Assembly (NCBI RefSeq): GCF_052115485.1
Contig: NZ_JBFRGU010000001.1
Location: 620,001-684,000, forward strand
From: Microvirga sp052115485
GTDB lineage: Bacteria; Pseudomonadota; Alphaproteobacteria; Rhizobiales; Beijerinckiaceae
Direction of reading: 5' to 3'
Length of the DNA stretch: 64,000 nucleotides
Under the pieces are notes generated by a model. It was not told the origin of the DNA. It did not search any database and was given only the letters and a program-made list of their open reading frames with translations. A program made the translations under genes and the position numbers. This document shows, one piece after another, positions 8,337-17,641 of the stretch. Positions within the stretch are counted from its first letter, which is position 1. Each line of letters starts with the position of its first letter.

Positions 8337-9616
8337 ACGAGCATTTCGTGCGTGAAAAACAGATCGATATCACTCGGCTCGATAACGGCTTTACCATCGC
8401 GACCGAGCGCATGCCTGAAATCGCGACGGCGACCCTCGGCATTTGGGTTGCCACCGGCTCGCGCCATGAACAGGCGCATGAGCACGGTCTCTCCCACTTC
8501 ATCGAACACATGGCCTTCAAGGGCACGGCACGCCGCTCCGCTCGCCAGATCGCCGAGGATATCGAGAACGTGGGCGGCGACATCAACGCCGCGACCAGCA
8601 TCGAATATACGAGCTACACTGCGCGGGTCCTGGGCGAGAACATCGATGTGGCGCTCGATGTGATCGGCGACATTCTCACCCAATCTGTATTCGATGCGAA
8701 TGAACTCGTGCGTGAGAAGGGCGTGATCCTGCAGGAGCACGCCGCCGTCGAGGATACGCCGGACGATCTCGTCTATGACGCCTTCATGGAAACGGCCTAT
8801 GCGCGTCAGCCCATGGGTCGCCCGATCCTCGGCACGCCGGACACGATCCGAAGTTTCGACGAGGCGACGATCCGCAATTTTCTGGCGCGCGAATACACCC
8901 CTGGCAAAATGGTTTTGGCGGCAGCGGGTGACGTGAACCACGCACAAGTCGTGGAAGCCGCTCAGAAAGTCTTCGGCGCCATGCCGTCCGCCGAAATCCG
9001 TGGGCCGGAGACGGGCGCCTATACCGGAGGCGAACGGCGTATCGCGCGCAAGCTCGAACAAGCCAATCTGGTGCTGGGCCTTCCCGGCCTCTCAGTGCGA
9101 GATCCGAACTACTACGCCACGCACCTCTTCGCCCATATCCTCGGCGGCGGGCTCACCTCCCGCCTTTGGCACGAGGTGCGTGAAACGCGGGGGCTCGCCT
9201 ACTCTATCGATGCCTTCCACTGGCCCTTCTCCGATTGCGGCCTGTTCGGCATCGGCGCGGGTACGGCGGGATCGGACGTGTCGAACCTCGTCGATGTGAC
9301 CCTCTCCTGCACCCGTCAGGCGGCGGACGACATCACCGAGGTGGAACTCACCCGCGCCAAGGCACAGATGAAAGTCGCTCTGCTGGCCGCGCTGGAAAGC
9401 CCCGGAGGGCGGATCGAGCGGGTCGCGCGCCAATTGCTGTCCTGGGGGCGCATCATCCCGAGCAACGACATCATCACCAAGGTGGATGCCATCGTCGTCG
9501 ATCAGGTTCGGGAGGCCGGCCACCGCCTGCTGCAAGGCGCGCCGACACTCTCGGCCATCGGCCCGATCAAGGGTTTGCCTTCGCTCGAGGCCATTGGGGC
9601 GGGTCTGCGCGGCTGA
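8333..9616 (+). CDS. M16 family zinc peptidase (processing-peptidase type)
   Basis: An insulinase/mitochondrial processing peptidase-like protein of 427 residues. The inverted zinc motif HFIEH (His55, Glu58, His59) is intact, and the distal ETRGLAYSIDAF segment is typical of the second M16 domain. No signal peptide is visible, so it is probably cytoplasmic. It is the bacterial counterpart of the beta subunit of mitochondrial processing peptidase and is found next to thrC in many alphaproteobacteria. The physiological substrate is unknown. Confidence 0.93.
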   Translation: MNEHFVREKQIDITRLDNGFTIATERMPEIATATLGIWVATGSRHEQAHEHGLSHFIEHMAFKGTARRSARQIAEDIENVGGDINAATSIEYTSYTARVLGENIDVALDVIGDILTQSVFDANELVREKGVILQEHAAVEDTPDDLVYDAFMETAYARQPMGRPILGTPDTIRSFDEATIRNFLAREYTPGKMVLAAAGDVNHAQVVEAAQKVFGAMPSAEIRGPETGAYTGGERRIARKLEQANLVLGLPGLSVRDPNYYATHLFAHILGGGLTSRLWHEVRETRGLAYSIDAFHWPFSDCGLFGIGAGTAGSDVSNLVDVTLSCTRQAADDITEVELTRAKAQMKVALLAALESPGGRIERVARQLLSWGRIIPSNDIITKVDAIVVDQVREAGHRLLQGAPTLSAIGPIKGLPSLEAIGAGLRG

Positions 9617-9704
9617 TTCGTCCTGTGTATTCCGGTGAGGCAACTAAGCTTGTCCTAATCCCGCCGCAAAGTAAGCCCATGGCCGCTTTGCGTGCTTCAC
9701 GTCT

Positions 9705-12689
9705 GTGAGTCCTGCGGACAAGTTGGTCGAAATGTCTCCCGCGCCTTGCCCTCAGGCCCTCAGGCCGATACCAATCCCTCCTCCATTCAACGGACGAAAG
9801 ACCGAAGCGTTGCGGATCGTCTCTTTCGCCATAACCGTTCTTCTGGCGATTTTCCTGTCTCTGCTCTCTCCCACCGCCGGTTGGGCGGTGGAATCCGTGC
9901 GGGTGGACCAGGACACCAAGGCCATCGACCTGACGCCGATGATCGAGCGCTATCGCTCGGACGGCGACGAAATCCGCATTTCGACCGCGCCGGGCCGCGA
10001 CGGCATCGTCCGCCGCATCGCGGTCAAGGCCCGCGAGGCGGGAACCCGGCCCGACTGGATCGTCTTCGCGCTCACCAATGATTCCGACGAGCAGGTCGAC
10101 CGGCTTCTCGTCGCGCCACATTTCCGCCTGACCAATTCGGGCGTGATCTGGCCCGATCTGGGTTCCACCCGCATTGCCGCTATCACCGCAAGCCAGGGCA
10201 TTCGCCCGGAGCGGGACGACAGCAAGGACGCGGACGTTTTCCTGATCACTCTCGATCCCGGCACGACGGTGACCTTCGTCGCCGAGCTCAATACCAACGA
10301 GTTGCCGCAGCTTCAGCTTTGGGACGGGGATGCCTACAAGGAGCGGGTCAACGGCCTCACCCTTTACAAGGGCATCATCATCGGCATCGCCGGCCTGTTG
10401 GCGCTGTTCCTCACCATCGTTTTCGTGGTCAAGGGCGCCCTGATCTTCCCCGCCGCCGCAGCTCTCGCTTGGGCGGTTCTGGCCTATTCCTGCATCGATT
10501 TCGGGTTCTTCCAGCGCATCTTCCCGATCACCGAGTCGGTGGAGCGGATTTATCGCGCGGGCGCCGAGGCGGTCTTGGCCGCGACCCTTCTCGTCTTTCT
10601 CTTCGCCTATCTCAATCTCAACCGTTGGCATGTACGCTATAGCCACGTCACCGCCTTCTGGTTGACGTTCCTCGGCGCGCTCATCGGTCTTGCGATCTTC
10701 GATCCGCCGGTCGCTTCCGGCGTCGCGCGTATTTCCATCGTGGCCGTGGCGGGCATCGGCTTCGTGCTCGTCATTCATCTGGCTACCCACGGCTATGACC
10801 GCGCCATCATGCTCGTGCCGACCTGGCTTTTGCTGATCGCCTGGGTAACGGCGGCGGGCTTCACCGTGATGGGTACCCTCACGGCGGATCTCGTTCCCCC
10901 CGCTCTCATCGGCGGGCTCGTCCTGATCGTGATGCTGATCGGTTTTACAGTGATGCAACACGCCTTTTCGGGAGGCGGTTTCGCTCATGGCCTGGTGAAC
11001 GATACCGAACGCCGGGCGCTCGCGCTCGCTGGCTCGGGCGACATGGTGTTCGATTGGGACGTGGTCTCCGACAAGATTTTCGTGAGCCCGGAAACGGAGC
11101 ATCAGCTCGGTCTCAAGAGCGGTGCTCTCGGGGGCCCTGCATCGGCCTGGCTCGATCTCGTCCACCCCTTCGACCGCGACCGCTATCGCGCCGCGCTCGA
11201 TGCGGTCATCGAGCAGCGCCGGGGCCGTCTCTCCCAGGATTTTCGTCTGCGCTCGGCCTCGGGCCCGCATGTCTGGTTCCGTCTCAAGGCCCGGCCCATC
11301 GTCGGTTCCGACGGCGAAGTCATCCGCATCGTCGGCACGCTGACGGACGTGACCGATGCCCGCACGGCGGAAGAGCGGCTTTTGTACGATGCCGTACACG
11401 ACAACCTGACGAGCCTGCCGAACCGGCAATTGCTCTACGACCGCCTGGAAGCCGCACTCATCTTCGCGACCCAGGACGGCTCTCTACGCCCGACCGTGCT
11501 CGTGATCGATCTCGACAAATTCAAGCAGATCAACGAATCCGTCGGCCACTCGGCGGGCGACTCGATCCTGCTGACGCTCTCGCGCCGCCTCGGCCGCCTC
11601 CTGCGCCCGCAGGACACGCTGGCGCGTGTCTCCGGCGACGAATTCGCGATCATCCTGCTCTCCGAGCGCGAGCCCGACCGTATCATCGCCTTCGCCGACA
11701 TGGTCCGGCGCACCCTGACCACGCCGATCACCTATGCGGAGCGGGAAATCTTCCTGACCGCTTCCATCGGCCTCGTCTTGCATGACCCGCAGACCGCCGC
11801 GCGCCGCGAAGAGGTGCTCCGGAATGCCGAGATCGCGGTGGCCCATGCCAAACGTCAGGGCGGCGACCGCATCGAGGTCTTCCGGCCGACCATGCGCTCC
11901 GACCGCAGCGACCGTTTCACTCTGGAGGCCGATCTACGCCATGCCGTCGAGCGTGGGGAGATGAAGGTTCTTTTCAAGCCCATCGTGCGGCTCGAAGACC
12001 GCACCATCGCGGGCTTCGAATCCATGCTGCGCTGGGATCACTCTCGTCTCGGCCGCCTTGCGCCGGAGGACTTCATGCCGCTGGCGGAGGAGACCGGCGT
12101 CATCGTCAACCTGAGTGTTTTCCTGCTGGAGCAGACCGGTCGCGAACTGGCAGCCTGGCAGGATGCGCTGGAGGTCGATCCGCCGATTTTCGCCAGCATC
12201 AACATGTCGAGCCACCATCTGCTGCGGCACGATCTCCTGCAGGACGTGAAGGCGGTCATGGCGCGGACCGGGGTTCTCCACGGCTCGCTCAAGCTCGAGA
12301 TGACCGAAAGTCTCGTGATGGAGAATCCGGAATATTCGGCGCAAATGCTGAACCGCCTGCGGGATCTGGGCGTGGGGCTTTCCCTCGACGATTTCGGAAC
12401 GGGCTATTCCGCCCTCTCCTATCTGGAGCGTTTCCCGTTCGACACCCTCAAGGTCGACCAATCCTTCGTGCGCCAGATGGCGAACGGCAAGCCGGTGATC
12501 CTGCGTTCCATCATCAAGATGGCGCACGAACTTGGCATGGAGATCGTGGCTGAGGGCGCGGAGACGGAATCGGAAGCGATCGAGCTCTACCAGCTCGGCT
12601 GCGAATACGCGCAGGGCCCCGTCTTCGGCGAGCCGATGTCGATGCACCAAGCACGGCAATTGATCGGAGCGGCCCATCAGGCCGCTTAA
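9705..12689 (+). CDS. Membrane-bound PAS-GGDEF-EAL cyclic-di-GMP protein
   Basis: A large signalling protein of 994 residues. In order: a hydrophobic helix or signal sequence (about 37-60), a periplasmic sensory region (about 62-220), a block of about seven helices (about 222-425), a PAS-like domain (about 435-550), a GGDEF domain with the variant SGDEF (near residue 643) and an EAL domain (about 735-985). The EAL motif itself reads ESM (near 770), but the other phosphodiesterase residues are present: the N of INMSS, E of LEMTES, DDFGTGYS, the K of KVDQS and the late E of AEGAE. Both activities remain possible. The start is uncertain: GTG 9705 or ATG 9732, neither with a strong ribosome-binding site. 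Confidence 0.92.
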   Translation: MSPADKLVEMSPAPCPQALRPIPIPPPFNGRKTEALRIVSFAITVLLAIFLSLLSPTAGWAVESVRVDQDTKAIDLTPMIERYRSDGDEIRISTAPGRDGIVRRIAVKAREAGTRPDWIVFALTNDSDEQVDRLLVAPHFRLTNSGVIWPDLGSTRIAAITASQGIRPERDDSKDADVFLITLDPGTTVTFVAELNTNELPQLQLWDGDAYKERVNGLTLYKGIIIGIAGLLALFLTIVFVVKGALIFPAAAALAWAVLAYSCIDFGFFQRIFPITESVERIYRAGAEAVLAATLLVFLFAYLNLNRWHVRYSHVTAFWLTFLGALIGLAIFDPPVASGVARISIVAVAGIGFVLVIHLATHGYDRAIMLVPTWLLLIAWVTAAGFTVMGTLTADLVPPALIGGLVLIVMLIGFTVMQHAFSGGGFAHGLVNDTERRALALAGSGDMVFDWDVVSDKIFVSPETEHQLGLKSGALGGPASAWLDLVHPFDRDRYRAALDAVIEQRRGRLSQDFRLRSASGPHVWFRLKARPIVGSDGEVIRIVGTLTDVTDARTAEERLLYDAVHDNLTSLPNRQLLYDRLEAALIFATQDGSLRPTVLVIDLDKFKQINESVGHSAGDSILLTLSRRLGRLLRPQDTLARVSGDEFAIILLSEREPDRIIAFADMVRRTLTTPITYAEREIFLTASIGLVLHDPQTAARREEVLRNAEIAVAHAKRQGGDRIEVFRPTMRSDRSDRFTLEADLRHAVERGEMKVLFKPIVRLEDRTIAGFESMLRWDHSRLGRLAPEDFMPLAEETGVIVNLSVFLLEQTGRELAAWQDALEVDPPIFASINMSSHHLLRHDLLQDVKAVMARTGVLHGSLKLEMTESLVMENPEYSAQMLNRLRDLGVGLSLDDFGTGYSALSYLERFPFDTLKVDQSFVRQMANGKPVILRSIIKMAHELGMEIVAEGAETESEAIELYQLGCEYAQGPVFGEPMSMHQARQLIGAAHQAA

Positions 12690-12717
12690 GGCCTGGAAGG
12701 AACGTCGAACCACGCTC

Positions 12718-13332
12718 TCAGGCGTGCCCCGGTTCAAGCGAGAGCATGGCCGGCTCGATGCCAATCTGGCGGAGAGCCACGTCGTAGCGCAGTTCGAGAG
12801 GCGTGTTGAAGATCAGATCCGCGTCCGCCTTGCAATTAAGCCAGCCATTGGCCTGAATTTCGGTTTCGAGCTGCCCCGGCTGCCAACCGGCGTAACCAAG
12901 AGCGAGCACGGCACGCTCCGGCCCCTGACCCTGGGCGATGGCCCGCAAGATATCGACCGTCGCGGTGAGATATACGCTGTCCTCGATGGGAAGGGTCGAT
13001 TGAGCCAGATAAAAATCCGGTGAATGCAGCACAAATCCGCGACTGGTCTCCACCGGGCCACCAATAATAACCGGGATGTGCTCGACCTTGGGCGGCAAAC
13101 GTATACGCTCGGATTCAGGAATGATTTCCAATTGAACGAGAAGATCGGGGATCTTCATGTTCGGAGCGACCCGATTGAGGACAATCCCCATCGCGCCTTC
13201 TTCCGAATGGGCGCAAATATAGACGACGGAACGCGCAAAGGGCTCCCCCACGACGCTCGGCATCGCGACGAGGAACTGCCCTTCGAGGGTATCCGTCTCA
13301 TTTCCGACGTTGTGCTTAGGCACGAAGGCCAT
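12718..13332 (-). CDS. YqgE/AlgH family protein (UPF0301)
   Basis: A 204-residue member of the UPF0301 family, recognised by LEGQFLVAMPSV near the N-terminus, the VYICAHSEEGAMGIVLNR strand and HIPVIIGGPVE followed by RGFVLHS. AlgH-type proteins are linked to regulation in pseudomonads but the biochemical role is unsettled. It converges with the GGDEF-EAL gene (28-base gap) and diverges from the DsbD-like gene. Confidence 0.93.
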   Translation of the reverse strand: MAFVPKHNVGNETDTLEGQFLVAMPSVVGEPFARSVVYICAHSEEGAMGIVLNRVAPNMKIPDLLVQLEIIPESERIRLPPKVEHIPVIIGGPVETSRGFVLHSPDFYLAQSTLPIEDSVYLTATVDILRAIAQGQGPERAVLALGYAGWQPGQLETEIQANGWLNCKADADLIFNTPLELRYDVALRQIGIEPAMLSLEPGHA

Positions 13333-13490
13333 GGCTCAAACCCGAACTTTCGGCATTTTACTCCCGATCACGGTAACGTGGATAGCAGACCCTTCCAGAA
13401 ATCCCTTAAAAGCATGAGCTTGCGGCGAACCGGTATCCACTTCGCCAGAGCATACCATAAGGGGAAGCGCGACAAGGAGGCCTCGGTTCC

Positions 13491-14309
13491 ATGGCGAATG
13501 TGCGACACGTAGCGATTACCACTTTGTTTCTCCTGTTCGGGACGCTCGCCGCCCACGCCGAGAGTGCCTCGCCATGGGCGCAAGGCTTGCATTCGCGCGC
13601 GCGTCTGTTGTCAGGCGGGGCTGAGAACGGACGGCTGCTTGCCGGCATTGAAATCGAGCTCGACCAGGGGTTCAAAACCTATTGGCGGACGCCCGGCGAT
13701 TCCGGGCTCCCGCCCCGCTTCGATTGGACGGGTTCGCAAAACGTCTCCGATATCCAGATTCGCTGGCCCGCTCCATCGCGCGTAGCGGACGCAGGGGGAG
13801 TATCCTATGTCTACGGCCGCCGGGTCGTATTGCCCATCCTCCTCAAAACGCCTGAGCCGGGAAAACCCGCTCACGTCAACCTTTCGCTGGAATACGGGGT
13901 TTGCAAGGATATCTGCATTCCAGCCCGCGCGGAGCTGACCCTTGATCTCAAGGAGGTCGGGCCGAGCGCCGCAATTTCGGAGGCGTTGGCTTTGGTTCCT
14001 CGGGCCCGCCGCGCCGGTGCGCCCGATACGCTCGCCGTTCTCTCCGTCACACCGATCAAGGCAGACAAGCCTTCCTTCCTGGTGGAGGTCCGCGCCCCGG
14101 TCGATGCTCGCCCTCTTCTTTTCGCTGAAGGACCGGAAGACTGGTATCTTTCCGCGGCGGCCGCCGACGCGCCCAACCGGTTCGTCGTGACAGTCGAAGA
14201 TCGTCCGAAAACTGCGCCGCCGATGCAGCCTTTCCTCTTCACCGTGACCGCCGGGGACGAGGCTATCGAGACCGAATGGCGCCTCGACGCGAGCGCGCAG
14301 CTACCCTGA
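13491..14309 (+). CDS. Periplasmic DsbD N-terminal-like protein
   Basis: A secreted protein of 272 residues with a signal peptide (residues 1 to about 24, ending AAHAES). It matches the disulfide-corrector (DsbD-alpha/DsbC-like) domain, with the two cysteines in YGVCKDICIPA and the early DQGFKTYWRTPGDSGLPP segment. It lacks the membrane and thioredoxin domains of full DsbD, so it is probably a stand-alone thiol carrier in the periplasm that takes electrons from a separate membrane partner. The neighbouring peroxiredoxin fits a redox theme. Confidence 0.85.
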   Translation: MANVRHVAITTLFLLFGTLAAHAESASPWAQGLHSRARLLSGGAENGRLLAGIEIELDQGFKTYWRTPGDSGLPPRFDWTGSQNVSDIQIRWPAPSRVADAGGVSYVYGRRVVLPILLKTPEPGKPAHVNLSLEYGVCKDICIPARAELTLDLKEVGPSAAISEALALVPRARRAGAPDTLAVLSVTPIKADKPSFLVEVRAPVDARPLLFAEGPEDWYLSAAAADAPNRFVVTVEDRPKTAPPMQPFLFTVTAGDEAIETEWRLDASAQLP

Positions 14310-14333
14310 GCAAACTCGCTTTCCTCAAGTTTC

Positions 14334-14378
14334 GCATGATCTTGCCGGACAACCGGTTTCCAGCTGTCCCGATCATGC
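14334..14378. repeat. Palindromic repeat, module 1
   Basis: GCATGATC at the left end and GATCATGC at the right end flank GACAACCGGTTTCCAGCTGTCC. It is about 45 bases long, in the gap between the DsbD-like gene and the peroxiredoxin gene, and belongs to the family described under the findings. Confidence 0.85.
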
Positions 14379-14420
14379 GCTAGACCAGACACAGACTTTA
14401 TTCTGCACTCGGAGAAGTGA

Positions 14421-14903
14421 ATGACCATCCAGGTTGGCGAGCAACTGCCCCAAGTCACATTCCGCATCATGACGGCGGAAGGCCCTGTCGCGAAGACGAC
14501 GGACGACATCTTCAAGGGGCGCAAGGTCGTTCTGATCGGCGTGCCCGGCGCTTTCACGCCGACCTGCCACCGAAACCATCTTCCCGGCTATGTTCAGAAA
14601 GCTTCCGAGATCAAGACAAAGGGTATCGACGCGATTGCCGTCACCTCCGTGAACGACGTGTTCGTCATGGATGCGTGGTCGAAAGCCAGCGATGGCGAGG
14701 GTGTCGAGTTTCTCTCCGACGGCAATGCCGACTTCGCCAAGGCCCTCGGCCTCGCCATGGACGGAACGGGCTTTGGCCTCGGCACACGCTCCAAGCGCTA
14801 TTCCATGGTGGTGGACAATGGCGTTGTGGCGACCCTGAACATCGAGGACACGCCGTCCCAGGCCAATCTCTCGGGCGTCGACAACCTTCTGAAGGCGCTC
14901 TGA
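14421..14903 (+). CDS. Peroxiredoxin (Prx5 / hybrid-peroxiredoxin type)
   Basis: A thiol peroxidase of 160 residues that reduces hydrogen peroxide and organic peroxides. The peroxidatic cysteine lies in PGAFTPTCHRNHLPG (Cys49), the Prx5-family signature. No C-terminal glutaredoxin domain is attached, so reduction must come from a separate thiol donor. The start is ATG 14421. Palindromic repeats lie directly before and after it, and it converges on rnhA. Confidence 0.94.
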   Translation: MTIQVGEQLPQVTFRIMTAEGPVAKTTDDIFKGRKVVLIGVPGAFTPTCHRNHLPGYVQKASEIKTKGIDAIAVTSVNDVFVMDAWSKASDGEGVEFLSDGNADFAKALGLAMDGTGFGLGTRSKRYSMVVDNGVVATLNIEDTPSQANLSGVDNLLKAL

Positions 14904-14910
14904 CCGGCTG

Positions 14911-15001
14911 GAGCATGATCAGAACAAGTGGAAACCGGTTGTTCGCCCGGATCATGCGGTACTAAAGAATCGAGAGCTTCAAAGAGACGCGATCAAGCTC
15001 T
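14911..15001. repeat. Palindromic repeat, module 1 plus partial module 2
   Basis: Module 1 (14911-14958) reads GAGCATGATCAGAACAAGTGG then AAACCGGTTGTTCGCC and ends GGATCATGCG. After a short spacer, 14973-15001 holds a shortened module 2 (AGAGCTTCAAAGAGACGCGATCAAGCTCT). It lies just after the peroxiredoxin stop codon and before the 3' end of rnhA. Confidence 0.85.
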
Positions 15002-15031
15002 AATGATTTTGAGGCGCGGCGGCTTTCCCTT

Positions 15032-15502
15032 TTACTGGGAGGCCTGTCGCGCCTTTCCGTTTTTAAACGGCTGAAGAGCCGCCACCGCCAATTCGTCGAC
15101 CCGGATATTCATCGGGTCGTCCGCGTGGCCCTTCACCCAATGCCACGCGACCTTGTGGCGCGACGCCGCCTCGTCGAGTTCACGCCACAGATCGTCGTTC
15201 TTCACCGGCTTGTTGTCGGCGGTGCGCCAGCCGCGCCGCTTCCAATTGGCGAGCCAGGACGTGATGCCCTGCCGGACGTACTGCGAATCCGTATAGAGGT
15301 CGACCACGCAGGGGCGCTTCAGGGCGTTAAGTCCCTCGATTGCGCCGCGCAGCTCCATGCGGTTGTTGGTGGTGTGCGCCTCGCCGCCCGAAAGCTCACG
15401 CTCCTTACCCTTGAAGGACAGGACGGCCGCCCAGCCCCCTGGACCGGGATTCCCCGAACAGGCGCCGTCCGTATAGATCGTGACCCGTTCCGTCTCACTC
15501 AT
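15032..15502 (-). CDS. rnhA: Ribonuclease HI
   Basis: This enzyme degrades the RNA strand of RNA-DNA hybrids. The 156-residue protein has the catalytic set YTDGACSGNPGPGGW (first Asp), the glutamate in NNRMELRGAI, YTDSQYV (second Asp) and the late VDELA Asp; the handle helix with WKRRGW is present. Its start codon overlaps the thrB stop by 4 bases (ATGA). Last gene of the ispH-thrB-rnhA unit. Confidence 0.96.
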   Translation of the reverse strand: MSETERVTIYTDGACSGNPGPGGWAAVLSFKGKERELSGGEAHTTNNRMELRGAIEGLNALKRPCVVDLYTDSQYVRQGITSWLANWKRRGWRTADNKPVKNDDLWRELDEAASRHKVAWHWVKGHADDPMNIRVDELAVAALQPFKNGKARQASQ

Positions 15503-16464
15503 GCCGCTAGTCCGTATTCGCGCGCATGGCGAACATGCCGGTGGAAGCCGAGCTTGCGGTCATATTCCAACGGATCCTTCGGCTTCACGAGCGCGCCGGG
15601 CGGCACGTTCAGCCAATCGACCAGCCGGGTCAGCATGAAGCGCATGGCCGAGCCACGGCAGAAAATCGGCAAAGCCTCGATCTCGTCAGCCGAGAGCGGG
15701 CGGATCGCCTGATAGCCGGCGAGCAGAGCGCGGCCCTTGGTCAAGTTGAACGAGCCATCCGCCTCGAAGCACCAGGCATTGAGACAGATTGCGACATCAT
15801 AGGCCAAGGCGTCCGTGCAGGCGAAGTAGAAATCGATCAGGCCGGAAACCTCGGGCCCGATGAAGAATACGTTGTCCGTGAAAAGATCCGCGTGGATCAC
15901 CCCTGTCGGCAAGCCGCTCGGCCATGCTCCCTTCAGAAAGGCAAGCTCCTGTCGCGTGCGCTCGGCAAGGCCGGTGGATACGCTGTCGGCCTGAGCCTCG
16001 GCCTGCGCGAAAAGCGGTGGCCAGCCATCGAGCGACAAGGCGTTCGGCCGCGTCATCGGAAAATCCTGCCCCGCGAGGTGCAGCTTGGCGAGGGCCTGAC
16101 CCAATGCGCCGCAATGGGAGGCGGTCGGACGACGGACAGCGATGCCGTCGAGAAAGGTGCAGATGGCGGCCGGTCGCCCCGCGAGGCGTCCGAGTGCCTC
16201 CCCCTGACGGTTACCGACCGGCAGCGGGCAGTTCAAACCACGCATGGCGAGATGCTGCATGAGAGCGATAAAGAAGGGCAGATCGCTCTCCTTCACGCGC
16301 TTCTCATAGAGCGTCATGATGTAGGTGCCGCCCGTGGTGTGGAGAAAATAGTTCGTGTTCTCCACGCCCTCCGCAATGCCCTTGTAGGAGAGCACCGTGC
16401 CAATGTCGTAGGTGACGAGAAAAGAGGCCAATTCCTCGTCCGGAACTTCCGTATAAACCGCCAA
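15499..16464 (-). CDS. thrB: Homoserine kinase, aminoglycoside-phosphotransferase-like type
   Basis: This kinase phosphorylates homoserine for threonine synthesis. It is the APH-fold homoserine kinase (321 residues) found in proteobacteria, not the GHMP type: HADLFTDNVFF is the Brenner catalytic loop (Asp base) and GLIDFYFACTD supplies the metal-binding Asp. The product feeds threonine synthase encoded at 6921. It lies 3 bases after ispH and overlaps rnhA, which indicates one transcript. Confidence 0.95.
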   Translation of the reverse strand: MAVYTEVPDEELASFLVTYDIGTVLSYKGIAEGVENTNYFLHTTGGTYIMTLYEKRVKESDLPFFIALMQHLAMRGLNCPLPVGNRQGEALGRLAGRPAAICTFLDGIAVRRPTASHCGALGQALAKLHLAGQDFPMTRPNALSLDGWPPLFAQAEAQADSVSTGLAERTRQELAFLKGAWPSGLPTGVIHADLFTDNVFFIGPEVSGLIDFYFACTDALAYDVAICLNAWCFEADGSFNLTKGRALLAGYQAIRPLSADEIEALPIFCRGSAMRFMLTRLVDWLNVPPGALVKPKDPLEYDRKLGFHRHVRHAREYGLAA

Positions 16465-16467
16465 AGT

Positions 16468-17427
16468 CTACCCCACCGCCTGATCGCGCAATTCGCGCGG
16501 AAGCGGAAAGAAGACATTCTCATCCGCCGTCGAAACATTCTCAACCTGGACCTCGAAGCGTTCGGCAAACGCGTCGATGATCTCCTCCACCAAAATCTCG
16601 GGCGCCGATGCGCCCGCCGTGATCCCCAACCGCCGGATCGACCCGAACAGCGACCAGTCGATATCCTCTGCCCGCAGGATCAGCCGCGCGAGGGTGCACC
16701 CTTCCCGCTCGGCGACTTCACGCAGGCGCTGGGAGTTGGAGGAATTCGGCGATCCCACCACGATCATGGCCTCGACTTGCGGGGCGACGCGCTTCACCGC
16801 GCCTTGCCGGTTCGTCGTGGCGTAGCAGATGTCTTCCTTGTGCGGGCTGACGACGGAAGGAAAACGCGCCTGAAGCGCCTCGATCACCTCCCGCGTGTCG
16901 TCGACGGAAAGCGTCGTCTGCGTGACGAAGGCGAGGTCTTTGGTGTCGACAGGCTCGAGCCGCGCCACATCCTCGACAGTCTCGACAAGCGTGACGGTTC
17001 CTTCCGGCAACTGGCCCATGGTACCGACGACCTCAGGGTGTCCCGCATGGCCGATAAGGATGATGTGACGGCCCCGCTTGTGGTGCACCTGAGCCTCGCG
17101 ATGAACCTTCGTCACCAGGGGGCATGTTGCGTCGATGGCAAAGAGCCGCCGGGCCGCAGCCGCCTCGGGCACGGATTTCGGAACGCCGTGAGCGGAGAAG
17201 ATCACCGGGGCGTCGCCATCCGGGACCTCGCCAAGCTCGCGGACGAAGATCGCCCCCTTCTTCTTGAGACTCTCGACCACGTATTTGTTGTGAACGATCT
17301 CATGGCGCACGTAGACCGGCGCGCCGTGGATCGCGAGCGCCTGCTCGACGGCATCAATGGCACGCACCACGCCCGCGCAGAAACCGCGCGGGGCACAGAG
17401 CAGGATATCGAGAGGCGGTTTGGTCAT
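16468..17427 (-). CDS. ispH: 4-hydroxy-3-methylbut-2-enyl diphosphate reductase
   Basis: This is the last enzyme of the MEP isoprenoid pathway, an iron-sulfur protein making IPP and DMAPP. It has 319 residues. The three cluster cysteines are recognisable in CAPRGFCAGV (Cys18), ATCPLVTKVH and DICYATTNRQ. The substrate-binding SPNSSNSQRL and the conserved AHGVPKSV are also seen. It begins the minus-strand ispH-thrB-rnhA unit and diverges from the antiporter gene across a 214-base gap. Confidence 0.96.
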   Translation of the reverse strand: MTKPPLDILLCAPRGFCAGVVRAIDAVEQALAIHGAPVYVRHEIVHNKYVVESLKKKGAIFVRELGEVPDGDAPVIFSAHGVPKSVPEAAAARRLFAIDATCPLVTKVHREAQVHHKRGRHIILIGHAGHPEVVGTMGQLPEGTVTLVETVEDVARLEPVDTKDLAFVTQTTLSVDDTREVIEALQARFPSVVSPHKEDICYATTNRQGAVKRVAPQVEAMIVVGSPNSSNSQRLREVAEREGCTLARLILRAEDIDWSLFGSIRRLGITAGASAPEILVEEIIDAFAERFEVQVENVSTADENVFFPLPRELRDQAVG

Positions 17428-17641
17428 ATCGCGGCGATGTGGCGAGAGGCGACCCTCAATGTCAAGCCGGGAGCGACGCTTATTCGCGCCTTACGCGCAC
17501 ATGCCAATTGGCCTCACCCTTCGAATAACGGGCGGCTGCTGAGATGGAATTTGCAACTACATGTCTAGAAGGTCTCGCTCTTGAGGCAAAGACACTCTAG
17601 AACCTAGGTGGACCCCACCCTTTTTCCGATTCCGAGCGAGA

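Noticed and set aside
9567..11429. 620-codon open frame on the minus strand
   Set aside because: Fully antisense to the M16 peptidase end and the GGDEF-EAL gene; low-complexity, charged sequence without motifs.
14960..15060. Terminator for rnhA
   Set aside because: GC-rich complementary pieces are present, but the stem is interrupted and no T-tract follows on the minus strand.
15526..17568. 680-codon open frame opposite thrB and ispH
   Set aside because: Antisense to well-identified genes, no domain and no ribosome-binding site; a composition artefact.
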